Assembly: GCA_020638575.1 (NCBI GenBank)
Contig: JACKIH010000003.1
Span: forward strand, 3,831,001 to 3,895,000
Direction of reading: 5' to 3'
Source of the DNA: Rhodospirillaceae bacterium
GTDB lineage: Bacteria; Pseudomonadota; Alphaproteobacteria; DSM-16000; Inquilinaceae
DNA length: 64,000 nucleotides
Both the position numbers and the translations under genes were made by a program. This document shows, piece by piece, positions 37,338 through 48,573 of the stretch; position 1 is the first letter of the stretch, and each line of letters starts with the position of its first letter. A model generated the notes under the pieces. The model was not told where the DNA came from. It made no database searches and saw only the letters and a list, made by a program, of their open reading frames with translations.

Positions 37338-37979
37338 ATGGCCAACGACATTTTCATGAACGCCCTGGTGCCCATGGTCGTGGAGCAGACCAACCGGGGC
37401 GAACGTGCCTATGACATCTTCTCGCGCCTGCTGAAGGACCGGATCATCTTCCTCATCGGGCCGATCAACGATTCGGTGGCCAGCCTGGCTGCGGCCCAGC
37501 TCCTGTTCCTGGAATCGGAGAACCCGAAGAAGGAAATCGCGCTCTACATCAACTCGCCGGGCGGCATCGTCACGTCCGGTCTCGCGATCTACGACACCAT
37601 GCAGTACATCCGCCCGGAAGTGTCCACCGTCTGCCTCGGCCAGGCAGCGTCGCTGGGTTCGCTGCTGCTGGCCGCCGGTGCGCCGGGCAAGCGCTTCGCG
37701 CTGCCCAACAGCCGGATCATGGTGCACCAGCCCTATGGCGGGGCCCAGGGCCAGGCCAGCGACATCGAGATCCAGGCGCGCGAGATCATCAAGATCCGCA
37801 AGCGGCTGAACGACATCTATGCCAAGCACACGGGTCAGGATCTCAACGCCATCGAGGCTGCCGTGGAGCGCGATACCTTCCTGTCGGCCGACGAGGCCAA
37901 GGGCTTCGGCCTGATCGACGAGGTGGTGGTGAGCCGCGACGGGCCGCTCGCCTCCTCGGCCCTCGCCGAGGACCGCTGA
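37338..37979 (+). CDS. clpP: ATP-dependent Clp protease proteolytic subunit
   Basis: A 213-residue serine protease subunit that forms the tetradecameric barrel used by ClpX or ClpA. The catalytic triad is Ser105 (GQAASLGS), His130 (RIMVHQP) and Asp179 (ERDTFLS), with the same spacing as E. coli ClpP. The substrate-strand motif INSPGGIVTSGLAIYDTM and hydrophobic N-terminal loop are normal. GQAASLGS replaces the commoner GQAASMGA without touching the nucleophile. It lies 37 bases after tig, so probably shares its transcript. Confidence 0.97.
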   Translation: MANDIFMNALVPMVVEQTNRGERAYDIFSRLLKDRIIFLIGPINDSVASLAAAQLLFLESENPKKEIALYINSPGGIVTSGLAIYDTMQYIRPEVSTVCLGQAASLGSLLLAAGAPGKRFALPNSRIMVHQPYGGAQGQASDIEIQAREIIKIRKRLNDIYAKHTGQDLNAIEAAVERDTFLSADEAKGFGLIDEVVVSRDGPLASSALAEDR

Positions 37980-38235
37980 CGAGCCGGCTGCAACGGCCGA
38001 TGTGACAGGGCAGATCGGCACTTCGCCGCGGCATTCCGCCACTCCGGCCACGGCCCCTGGGCCGCCGCCGCTGCAGGGCAATCTGCGACGAAGAGGTTGC
38101 CATCCGGGGTGGCTGGCCTCACTGTATGCGTTTGGGGACTAGGTTGTTGGCGCCCCGGCCGGCGCAAACGCGTTCATCAAATGGCAAGCCGGCCACCGGA
38201 TACTGGGGCACTCTACTGGGGTAAGCGGAGCCTTC

Positions 38236-39501
38236 ATGACGAAGTCTAGCGGCAGCGATTCCAAGAACACGCTCTACTGCTCGTTTTGCGGCAAGAGCCA
38301 GCACGAGGTTCGCAAGCTGATCGCGGGGCCGACCGTATTCATCTGCGATGAATGCGTCGAGCTGTGCATGGACATCATCCGCGAGGAAAACAAGACCACC
38401 TTGGTCAAGAATCGCGATGGGGTACCGACGCCGCAGGACATCAACAAGATCCTCGACGACTACGTGATCGGCCAGGAATACGCCAAGCGCGTGCTGTCCG
38501 TGGCGGTGCACAACCACTACAAGCGGCTGGCCCATGGCCAGAAGAACAGCGAAGTGGAGTTGGCGAAGTCCAACATCCTGCTGGTCGGCCCCACCGGCTG
38601 CGGCAAGACGCTGCTGGCCCAGACCCTGGCGCGCATCATCGACGTGCCCTTCACCATGGCCGATGCAACCACGCTGACGGAAGCCGGCTACGTGGGCGAG
38701 GATGTGGAGAACATCATCCTCAAGCTGTTGCAGGCGGCCGACTACAATGTGGAACGGGCGCAGCGCGGCATCGTCTACATCGACGAGGTCGACAAGATTT
38801 CCCGCAAGTCCGACAACCCGTCGATCACCCGCGACGTGTCGGGCGAAGGCGTGCAGCAGGCGCTGCTGAAGATCATGGAAGGCACCGTCGCGTCGGTGCC
38901 GCCCCAGGGCGGGCGCAAGCATCCCCAGCAGGAATTCCTGCAGGTCGACACCACCAACATCTTGTTCATCTGCGGCGGCGCGTTTTCCGGGCTCGACAAG
39001 ATCATCTCCCAGCGCGGCCGTGGCACCTCCATCGGCTTCGGCGCCGACGTCCGGGCGGCCGAAGACCGCAACACCGGCGAGGTGCTGCGCGAGGTGGAGC
39101 CGGAAGACCTGCTGAAGTTCGGGCTGATCCCGGAATTCGTCGGCCGGTTGCCGGTGGTGGCCACCTTGAGCGACCTCGACGAAGAAGCCCTGGTAGAGAT
39201 CCTCACGCGCCCCAAGAACGCGCTGATCAAGCAGTATCAACGGCTGTTCGAGATGGAGGACGTGACGCTGACCTTCAGCGAGGACGCCCAGCGGGCCATT
39301 GCCCAGCGGGCGATCCAGCGCAAGACCGGCGCGCGCGGCCTGCGCTCCATCATGGAAGGCATCCTGCTCGACTCGATGTTCGATCTGCCGGGCATGGACG
39401 GTGTGGAGGAACTGGTGGTCAACCGCGAGGTCGTGGAAGGCCGCGCACAACCGTTGATGATCTATTCCGACAAGCGCGGCGATATGGCACCGGGCGCCTG
39501 A
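38236..39501 (+). CDS. clpX: ATP-dependent Clp protease ATP-binding subunit ClpX
   Basis: A 421-residue AAA+ unfoldase that delivers substrates to ClpP. The N-terminal zinc-binding domain has Cys15, Cys18, Cys37 and Cys40. Walker A is GPTGCGKTLLAQ, Walker B IVYIDEVDKI, and the pore region and sensor motifs follow (IGFGADVR, GRLPVVATL, KTGARGLRSIME). The length is standard (E. coli 424). It sits 256 bases after clpP, a gap without another gene, so it may have its own promoter. An intrinsic terminator follows directly. Confidence 0.97.
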   Translation: MTKSSGSDSKNTLYCSFCGKSQHEVRKLIAGPTVFICDECVELCMDIIREENKTTLVKNRDGVPTPQDINKILDDYVIGQEYAKRVLSVAVHNHYKRLAHGQKNSEVELAKSNILLVGPTGCGKTLLAQTLARIIDVPFTMADATTLTEAGYVGEDVENIILKLLQAADYNVERAQRGIVYIDEVDKISRKSDNPSITRDVSGEGVQQALLKIMEGTVASVPPQGGRKHPQQEFLQVDTTNILFICGGAFSGLDKIISQRGRGTSIGFGADVRAAEDRNTGEVLREVEPEDLLKFGLIPEFVGRLPVVATLSDLDEEALVEILTRPKNALIKQYQRLFEMEDVTLTFSEDAQRAIAQRAIQRKTGARGLRSIMEGILLDSMFDLPGMDGVEELVVNREVVEGRAQPLMIYSDKRGDMAPGA

Positions 39502-39502
39502 G

Positions 39503-39565
39503 GCCAGGAGCCGCTCCGCTTTCGCGGGCGCTGCCGCCAACTGCGGGAGCGCCCCTGGCGTTTTT
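39503..39565 (+). terminator. Intrinsic terminator after clpX
   Basis: GCCAGG (39503-39508) with the adjoining CCGCTCC pairs with GGGAGCG and CCTGGC (39545-39559) across a loop, and is followed by GTTTTT (39560-39565). It separates clpX from lon. Confidence 0.75.
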
Positions 39566-39736
39566 CCCGTCCGCGGCGAATTCCCCCTTGCCGGGTGCGT
39601 CGGTTCGCCGCCACCTTGAAGCGCACGCGCCGGGCGTTACCTGTTAACGGACGGAATTCCGACGTAAGGCCGCAACATCGTATGTCCGGCGGCTCCCGGG
39701 GACGGGAGGTCGCCGGAATGCGAGGAGAGACCCCGA

Positions 39737-42145
<2,409 letters not shown>

Positions 42146-42365
42146 GGCCCGAAATCGGTCAGAATGGCGCTCTGAAAGGCAGTTCCACGCCGTTTTGATT
42201 GACCGCGTTGGCGGACCATGCTTACCGTCGAACGATCAAAGGGATTTCGGGCCGCGGGGGCCGACTGATTGGGGTTCCGCGCCGAGAAACCATATAGCGC
42301 CGTGTTGCATCCAAGGGTCGACCCAGGCGCGGCGGTCCAAACAAATGGGAAGAAGGGGGCAACCT

Positions 42366-42638
42366 GTGAACAAGAATGAACTCGTTGCGCATGTGGCAGA
42401 CGCGACCGGTCTGGCGAAGAGCGATGCTTCCAAGGCAGTGGACGCCGTGTTCGACGGCATCTCCTCGGCCCTGAGCAGTGGCGGCGAAGTGCGCCTGGTC
42501 GGCTTCGGGACCTTCAACGTGGTGGAGCGTAGCGCGTCGGAAGGCCGCAATCCGCGCACGGGCGAGAAGATCAGCATCCCGGCTTCCAAGCAGCCCAAGT
42601 TCAAGGCGGGCAAGCAGCTCAAAGACGCTGTGAACTGA
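42366..42638 (+). CDS. hupB: HU-family DNA-binding protein
   Basis: A 90-residue nucleoid protein that binds and bends DNA as a dimer. It has NKNELVAHVADATGLAKSDA at the N-terminus, the saddle motif VRLVGFGTFNVVERSASEGRNPRTGE with the beta-arm Pro in RNPRTG, and ISIPASKQPKFKAGKQLKDAV. The GTG at 42366 gives the family start and has GAAGGGGG upstream; an ATG at 42345 would place that ribosome site inside the gene. It is monocistronic or read through from lon, with 220 bases between. Confidence 0.96.
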   Translation: MNKNELVAHVADATGLAKSDASKAVDAVFDGISSALSSGGEVRLVGFGTFNVVERSASEGRNPRTGEKISIPASKQPKFKAGKQLKDAVN

Positions 42639-42652
42639 CCTTCGGGTCCGGG

Positions 42653-42674
42653 CGCCGCCCCTGGTGGCGGCGCA
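42653..42674 (+). terminator. Hairpin after hupB
   Basis: GCGCCGCC (42653-42660) and GGCGGCGC (42667-42674) form a perfect 8-base GC stem with a 6-base loop, 14 bases beyond the HU stop. No T-run follows, so it is a terminator-like hairpin rather than a certain terminator. Confidence 0.5.
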
Positions 42675-42863
42675 GGGCCGGTTGACCGGCCCGCCGGGCC
42701 ATTGGCGTCATCGAGTCGTCGCCGTGCGGCAGCAGGCCACCGGCCGGCCGGTGTCGATCCGCTAGCACGCATAGCCCGACGGTCCGGCCAGCGCGCCGGA
42801 GCCGTCGGATTTGCCGTGCATATGAGCCGGTGGAGGCCGTGGCGCGCGGTGCGATCGCCGCGG

Positions 42864-42939
42864 GGGCGGTTAGCTCAGCTGGTAGAGCAGGTGCTTTACA
42901 CGCATCAGGTCGGCGGTTCGAACCCGTCACCGCCCACCA
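42864..42939 (+). tRNA. tRNA-Val (TAC)
   Basis: 76 bases: acceptor GGGCGGT/ACCGCCC, D-arm GCTCAGCTGGTAGAGC, anticodon stem GGTGC/GCATC around TTTACAC (anticodon TAC), T-arm GGCGG-TTCGAAC-CCGTC and encoded CCA. Confidence 0.96.
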
Positions 42940-43217
42940 TCCGAGCGTCCCGCGAAGCGGGCGAAACGTTCCAGTGGAGCGGTTCGAGCGAGGATCGCCG
43001 AGGGGCTATGCCGCGAGGCGCCCGCCGTTGACGGTCAAGTCATCGTCCGCTCAAACGCGTGGCGCGACGGGCGAAGACGGGCTGGGACGATGGGGCAGCA
43101 GTGAAGACCGGTCCCGGCGCTGGGCATGGCGCGGTTGCCGGAGATGCTGCCGGGCGTGTTGACAATGCCCGTACCAAGGGGGTAGATCGCTGCCCTCTGC
43201 CGCGACGCAGGGGTCTT

Positions 43218-43294
<77 letters not shown>

Positions 43295-43540
43295 TCCCTG
43301 GTGCGGCCCCCAATCCCCAAACAGCGCCATGTTCCCGTTCACGTTGCTGCCGGCCGTCGCAGCGCTTCAGGCATGGGCTGAGATCCGGGCAGGGCTGCCG
43401 TGGCGAAACCGCCCGCCGCTCGGAAATCCCTTTCCGCTCGCAGTTCGGCTTCCTATAGTCGTGGCCGCATTGCGGGCGTGCGGGTTGCCGGCAGTGTCGC
43501 CAGAGATCCGCCTCCGCGCCGGACAGCCCCCGGGATTCCC

Positions 43541-43909
43541 ATGACGTCAAGCCTGCTCGCCGAGTATTACCCGATCCTCATTTTCCTCGGCATTGCCATC
43601 GCCATGGCGGTGCTGATGGTGGTGGCCTCCGTGCTGCTTGGGCCGCATCGCCCCGATCCGCAGAAGCTGTCGGCCTACGAATGCGGGTTCGATGCCTTCG
43701 GCGACGCCCGCTCGAAGTTCGACGTGCGGTTCTACCTGGTGTCGATCCTGTTCATCATCTTCGACCTGGAAGTGGCGTTCCTGTTTCCCTGGGCGGTGGC
43801 GCTGGGCGATATCGGGCAGTTCGGCTTCTGGTCGATGGTGGTCTTCCTCGGCATCCTCACCATCGGCTTCATCTACGAATGGAAGAAGGGGGCGCTGGAA
43901 TGGGAGTGA
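43541..43909 (+). CDS. nuoA: NADH-quinone oxidoreductase subunit A
   Basis: A 122-residue membrane subunit of complex I with three helices. It carries the conserved loop KLSAYECGFDAFGDARSKFDVRFYLVSILFIIFDLEVAFLFPW, including the Cys that is exposed in the deactive state of mitochondrial homologs. It is the first gene of nuoA-N, which encodes the proton-pumping NADH:quinone oxidoreductase. The ATG at 43541 is the family start; the frame is open back to 43400. It overlaps nuoB by 10 bases. Confidence 0.96.
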   Translation: MTSSLLAEYYPILIFLGIAIAMAVLMVVASVLLGPHRPDPQKLSAYECGFDAFGDARSKFDVRFYLVSILFIIFDLEVAFLFPWAVALGDIGQFGFWSMVVFLGILTIGFIYEWKKGALEWE

Positions 43910-44454
43910 CCGCGTCGGCGGCGGAGAGCGTTCCGCCGGGCATTCCGCCGGGTCCCGACCAGGACCGGCTGGTGGCCGCGGCGGCCGAGCAGGCGCGCCG
44001 CAAGGGCTTTCTGCTGACCAAGTACGACGAGCTGGTGAGCTGGGCGCGCACCGGGTCGCTGTGGCCCATGACCTTCGGCCTCGCCTGCTGCGCCATCGAG
44101 ATGATCCAGGCCTACATGCCGCGCTACGACCTCGACCGGCTGGGCGTGATCCCGCGGCCGAGCCCGCGGCAGTCCGACGTGATGATCGTCGCCGGCACGT
44201 TGACCAACAAGATGGCCCCGGCCCTGCGTAAGGTGTACGACCAGATGCCCGAGCCGCGCTGGGTGATCTCCATGGGCTCGTGCGCCAACGGCGGCGGTTA
44301 CTATCACTATTCCTATTCCGTCGTGCGCGGTTGCGACCGCGTGGTGCCGGTGGACATCTACGTTCCCGGCTGCCCGCCGACCGCCGAGGCGCTGGTCTAC
44401 GGCATCATGCAGTTGCAGAAGAAAATCCGCCGGGAAGCGCGCTACGACCGCTGA
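43900..44454 (+). CDS. nuoB: NADH-quinone oxidoreductase subunit B
   Basis: A 184-residue subunit that binds cluster N2, the last iron-sulfur centre before quinone. The tandem cysteines in FGLACCAIEM plus GSCANGG and PGCPPTAEAL are the four ligands. It starts with MGVTASAAESVPPG at an ATG inside the end of nuoA. The N-terminal 40 residues are variable in the family. Confidence 0.96.
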   Translation: MGVTASAAESVPPGIPPGPDQDRLVAAAAEQARRKGFLLTKYDELVSWARTGSLWPMTFGLACCAIEMIQAYMPRYDLDRLGVIPRPSPRQSDVMIVAGTLTNKMAPALRKVYDQMPEPRWVISMGSCANGGGYYHYSYSVVRGCDRVVPVDIYVPGCPPTAEALVYGIMQLQKKIRREARYDR

Positions 44455-44500
44455 CGGACGGCTCCCCGTCCGCCGCCCCGTCCGAGGTTGAGGAGACGAC

Positions 44501-45115
44501 ATGGCTTTCGCCAGCCTGACCGATCTTGCCGAGTACGTCGCCGGCCAGCTTTCGGAGGACGTCTACGAGTGGCGCATCGAGCACGACCAGCTCATCGTCG
44601 AGGCGCGGCGCGGCGCCATCGTCGATATCCTGCTGAAGCTGCGCGACGACGCCAACACCCAGTTCCAGCAACTCGTGGACGTCTGCGGCGTCGACTATCC
44701 GGAGCGGCCCGAGCGCTTCGAGGTCAACTACCAGCTCCTCAGCCTCAAGCATAACACCCGGATCCGCGTGAAGGTGACGGCGGAGGAAGACACGCCCGTG
44801 CCGTCTGTGGTGTCGGTCTACCCGTCGGCGGGATGGTACGAGCGCGAGACCTACGACATGTACGGCGTGTTCTTCGCCGGCAATCCGGACCTCCGGCGCA
44901 TCCTCACCGACTACGGCTTCGAGGGGCATCCGCTGCGCAAGGACTTCCCGATGACCGGGTATGTGGAACTGCGCTACGACGACGAACAGAAGCGCGTGGT
45001 CTACGAGCCGGTGCAGCTCACCCAGGACTACCGCAACTTCGACTTCCTCAGCCCCTGGGAGGGCATGACCCGACAGCTCCCGGGCGACGAAAAGTCCGGC
45101 GAAGCGGGCGCTTGA
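44501..45115 (+). CDS. nuoC: NADH-quinone oxidoreductase subunit C
   Basis: A 204-residue peripheral-arm subunit (30-kDa family). The diagnostic segment is YPSAGWYERETYDMYGVFFAGNPDLRRILTDYGFEGHPLRKDFP. It is separate from nuoD, unlike the fused NuoCD of E. coli. AGGAG lies just upstream of the ATG. Confidence 0.96.
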   Translation: MAFASLTDLAEYVAGQLSEDVYEWRIEHDQLIVEARRGAIVDILLKLRDDANTQFQQLVDVCGVDYPERPERFEVNYQLLSLKHNTRIRVKVTAEEDTPVPSVVSVYPSAGWYERETYDMYGVFFAGNPDLRRILTDYGFEGHPLRKDFPMTGYVELRYDDEQKRVVYEPVQLTQDYRNFDFLSPWEGMTRQLPGDEKSGEAGA

Positions 45116-45131
45116 GATCGCGGTGACATCG

Positions 45132-46316
45132 ATGGACGCAGAAACCCAGATCCAGCCCTACAGCATGAATTTCGGGCCGCAGCATCCGGCGGCCCACGGC
45201 GTGCTGCGCCTGGTGCTGGAGCTGGACGGCGAGGTGGTGACCCGCGCCGACCCACATATCGGCCTGCTGCATCGCGGCACCGAGAAGCTGATCGAGTACC
45301 GCACCTTCCTGCAGGCGGTGCCGTATTTCGACCGGCTGGACTACGTCGCCCCGATGAACCAGGAGCACGCCTACGCCCTGGCGGTGGAAAAGCTGCTCGG
45401 CATCACCGTGCCGGAGCGCGGCCAGTACATCCGGGTGCTCTTTTCGGAAATTACGCGTATCCTCAACCATCTTCTCAACATTACGTCATATGCTCTTGAT
45501 GTCGGGGCGATTACCCCGGCGCTGTGGGGCTTCGAGGAACGCGAAGTCCTGATGGAATTCTACGAGCGGGTGTGCGGTGCGCGCCTGCACGCGGCCTATT
45601 TCCGGCCGGGCGGGGTGCACCAGGACATGCCGGCCGGGCTGGCCGACGACATCTGGGCGTTCACCGAGCGCTTTCCGAAATTCGTCGACGAGCTGGCCGA
45701 TCTGCTGACGGAAAACCGCATCTGGAAGCAGCGCACGGTCGACATCGGCGTGGCGTCCAAGGAAGACGCCATGGCCTGGGCCTTCACCGGGCCGATGCTG
45801 CGCGCGTCCGGCGTGCCGTGGGATCTGCGCAAGGCCCAGCCCTACGACGTGTACGACCGCATGGACTTCGACATCCCCATCGGCACCACGGGCGACTGTT
45901 ACGCCCGCTACCTGGTGCGCATGGAGGAGATGCGGGAGTCCAACCGCATCGTCCGCCAGGCACTGCAGGAGATGCCGAAGAGCGGGCCGGTGTCGACTAC
46001 CGACCACAAGGTGTCGCCGCCCAAGCGGGGCGAGATGAAGCGCTCCATGGAAGCGCTGATCCACCACTTCAAGCTCTACACCGAAGGCTATCACGTGCCG
46101 GCGGGGGAGTATTACGGCGTGGTGGAGGCCCCCAAGGGCGAGTTCGGCGTGTTCGTGGTGGCCGACGGCACCAACAAGCCCTACCGCTGCCGCATCCGGG
46201 CTCCCGGCTTTGCGCACATGCAGGGCATGGATTTCCTGGCGCGAGGCCACTTCCTGGCCGACACGGTGGCGATTATCGGCGCCATGGACGTCGTTTTCGG
46301 GGATATCGACCGATGA
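45132..46316 (+). CDS. nuoD: NADH-quinone oxidoreductase subunit D
   Basis: A 394-residue subunit (49-kDa family) that helps form the quinone-binding cavity. The loop FGPQHPAAHGVLRL carries the His, and PYFDRLDYVAPMNQEHAYALAVE and the C-terminal GDIDR are typical. I chose the ATG at 45132; an in-frame GTG at 45123 is an alternative and would add three residues. Its stop overlaps the nuoE ATG (ATGA). The quinone site would have to accept ubiquinone, and possibly rhodoquinone if rquA is active. Confidence 0.96.
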   Translation: MDAETQIQPYSMNFGPQHPAAHGVLRLVLELDGEVVTRADPHIGLLHRGTEKLIEYRTFLQAVPYFDRLDYVAPMNQEHAYALAVEKLLGITVPERGQYIRVLFSEITRILNHLLNITSYALDVGAITPALWGFEEREVLMEFYERVCGARLHAAYFRPGGVHQDMPAGLADDIWAFTERFPKFVDELADLLTENRIWKQRTVDIGVASKEDAMAWAFTGPMLRASGVPWDLRKAQPYDVYDRMDFDIPIGTTGDCYARYLVRMEEMRESNRIVRQALQEMPKSGPVSTTDHKVSPPKRGEMKRSMEALIHHFKLYTEGYHVPAGEYYGVVEAPKGEFGVFVVADGTNKPYRCRIRAPGFAHMQGMDFLARGHFLADTVAIIGAMDVVFGDIDR

Positions 46317-47218
46317 GTTTCGGGCACGCCGCACCGCGCGAGATGCAGCCGGACAGCTTTGCCTTCACCAAGGAGAACCTGGAGAAGGCCCAGCAGGTCA
46401 TCGCCAAGTATCCGCCGGGCCGCCAGCAGAGTGCGGTGATGGCGCTGCTCGATCTGGCCCAACGCCAGCACGACAACTGGCTGCCCACGGTCGCCATGGA
46501 CTACGTGGCCGACCTTCTGGAAATGCCGCGCATCCGCGTCTACGAGGTGGCGACCTTCTACACCATGTACCACCTGGCTCCGGTCGGTAAGTGGCACCTC
46601 CAGGTGTGCACCACCACGCCGTGCTGGCTGCGCGGGTCCGACGAGGTGATGCGCGCCATCAAGGACAAGACCGGGCTCGGCGGCCACAGCCGCCACTGCC
46701 ACGGGGCCAAGCGCGACGAGTTCACCTGCGAGGAGGTCGAGTGCCTGGGGGCGTGCGTCAACGCGCCGATGCTCCAGGTGAACGACGACTACTACGAGGA
46801 CCTGGACTACGAGCGCACCTGCCAGCTCATCGATGCCCTGAAAGCGGGCAAGCCGCCGCAGGTGGGCTCCATGACGGGCCGCCAGGGCAGCCAGGCGCAG
46901 GCCGGTTCGACCAGCCTGCAGCATGTGCGCAAGCAGCTTGAGGAAGCGGCCAAGCAGCGGGCCGCCGCCAAACCGGCCGATACCGCACCGGCCAAGGCGG
47001 AGGGCTCCGCGGAACAGCCGGCCGCCAAGGCCAAACCCAAGGCCAAGGGGGCCGATGCCCCGGCCACGGGGACGTCCGACCCCGACGACTCGCCGGTCAA
47101 GACCAAGGCCAGGGCCAACAAGACCGGCGAGGCGCAGGAAAAGGGCAAGCCGGCCGACGCGCCGGAAGATCCCAACCCGGCCGACGTGCCGTCGCATCCG
47201 CCGAAATCGGGGGACTGA
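46313..47218 (+). CDS. nuoE: NADH-quinone oxidoreductase subunit E with long low-complexity tail
   Basis: A 301-residue [2Fe-2S] subunit (24-kDa family) of the NADH-oxidizing module. Ligand cysteines are in VCTTTPCWLRG and ECLGACVNAP. The thioredoxin-like domain ends near residue 190. About 110 further residues are rich in Lys, Ala, Pro and Asp with repeated KAKPKAKG-like stretches, making the protein clearly longer than bacterial NuoE proteins of about 160-240 residues. The tail is probably disordered. Confidence 0.95.
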   Translation: MSFGHAAPREMQPDSFAFTKENLEKAQQVIAKYPPGRQQSAVMALLDLAQRQHDNWLPTVAMDYVADLLEMPRIRVYEVATFYTMYHLAPVGKWHLQVCTTTPCWLRGSDEVMRAIKDKTGLGGHSRHCHGAKRDEFTCEEVECLGACVNAPMLQVNDDYYEDLDYERTCQLIDALKAGKPPQVGSMTGRQGSQAQAGSTSLQHVRKQLEEAAKQRAAAKPADTAPAKAEGSAEQPAAKAKPKAKGADAPATGTSDPDDSPVKTKARANKTGEAQEKGKPADAPEDPNPADVPSHPPKSGD

Positions 47219-47221
47219 GCC

Positions 47222-48532
47222 ATGCTGCGCGATGAAGACCGGATCTTCACCAATCTTTACGGCTGGGACGACTGGCGGCTGGACGGTGCCAAGCGGCGCG
47301 GCGTGTGGGACAACACCAAGGCGTTGATCGAGCTGGGCCGCGACAAGATCATCGACGAGGTCAAGCGCTCCAACCTGCGCGGCCGTGGCGGTGCCGGCTT
47401 CCCCACAGGCATGAAGTGGTCGTTCATGCCCAAGGAGGAAAAGCCCGGAAAGCCGAGCTATCTGGTGATCAACGCCGACGAGTCGGAGCCCGGCACCTGC
47501 AAGGACCGCGACATCCTGCGCTTCGATCCCCACCGGCTGATCGAAGGCGCGCTGCTCTCCAGCTTCGCCATGGGGGCGCACGCCTGCTACATCTACATCC
47601 GCGGCGAGTTCTACAACGAAGCCTCCAACATCAATCAGGCGATCGCCGAAGCCTATGAGGCGGGCCTGGTGGGCAAGAACGCCTGCGGGTCGGGCTGGGA
47701 TTTCGACATCTATCTGCACCGCGGCGCCGGGGCCTATATCTGCGGCGAGGAAACCGCCCTGCTGGAAAGCCTGGAGGGCAAGAAGGGCCAGCCGCGCAAC
47801 AAGCCGCCGTTCCCCGCCGGTGCCGGCCTCTATGCCTGCCCGACCACGGTGAACAACGTGGAGACGATCGCGGTGGTGCCGTCGATCCTGCGCCGCGGGG
47901 CCGAGTGGTTTGCCTCCTTCGGGCGCGACAAGAATTCCGGCACCAAGCTGTTCTGCATCTCCGGCCACGTGAACCAGCCGTGCAACGTGGAAGAGGCCAT
48001 GAGCATCCCCTTGCGGGAGCTTCTGGAAGCCCATGCCGGCGGCGTGCGCGGCGGCTGGGACAATCTGCTGGGCGTGCTGCCCGGCGGCTCGTCGACGCCG
48101 GTCATTCCGAAGGACGTGTGCGACGACGTGCTGATGGACTTCGACGGGCTGCGCGAGGCCAAGTCGGCCCTCGGCACCGCCGGCGTGATCGTGATGGATA
48201 AGTCCACCGACATCATTTACGCCATCGCCCGGCTGTCGTGGTTCTACACCCACGAAAGCTGCGGCCAGTGCACGCCCTGCCGGGAGGGCACCGGCTGGAT
48301 CCACCGGGTGATGAAGCGCATGGTCAAGGGCAACGCCAGCCCCGACGAAATCGACATGCTGCTGGAGGTCACCAAGGAGATCGAGGGCCACACCATCTGC
48401 GCCCATGGCGATGCCTCGGCCTGGCCCATCCAGGGTCTGATCCGGCATTTCCGGCCGGAGATGGAAAAGCGCATCCGCGACTACCGCGACGCCGCCCATG
48501 CCGGCCGTCCGGTGCCCCAGGCGGCGGAGTGA
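47222..48532 (+). CDS. nuoF: NADH-quinone oxidoreductase subunit F
   Basis: A 436-residue subunit (51-kDa family) that binds NADH, FMN and cluster N3. GRGGAGFPTGMKW is the NADH/FMN glycine motif, INADESEPGTCKDR and YIRGEFYNEA follow, and ESCGQCTPCREGTGW has three of the four [4Fe-4S] cysteines, with the fourth in GHTICAHGDA. It begins 3 bases after nuoE. Confidence 0.97.
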   Translation: MLRDEDRIFTNLYGWDDWRLDGAKRRGVWDNTKALIELGRDKIIDEVKRSNLRGRGGAGFPTGMKWSFMPKEEKPGKPSYLVINADESEPGTCKDRDILRFDPHRLIEGALLSSFAMGAHACYIYIRGEFYNEASNINQAIAEAYEAGLVGKNACGSGWDFDIYLHRGAGAYICGEETALLESLEGKKGQPRNKPPFPAGAGLYACPTTVNNVETIAVVPSILRRGAEWFASFGRDKNSGTKLFCISGHVNQPCNVEEAMSIPLRELLEAHAGGVRGGWDNLLGVLPGGSSTPVIPKDVCDDVLMDFDGLREAKSALGTAGVIVMDKSTDIIYAIARLSWFYTHESCGQCTPCREGTGWIHRVMKRMVKGNASPDEIDMLLEVTKEIEGHTICAHGDASAWPIQGLIRHFRPEMEKRIRDYRDAAHAGRPVPQAAE

Positions 48533-48573
48533 CCGGGCGATGACACGCGACCAAGAGCGGGGACTGTAGAACC

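Noticed and set aside
39600..39736. Sigma32 heat-shock promoter of lon
   Set aside because: CTTGAA at 39615 fits a -35, but no matching -10 was seen at the right distance; kept only as a remark.
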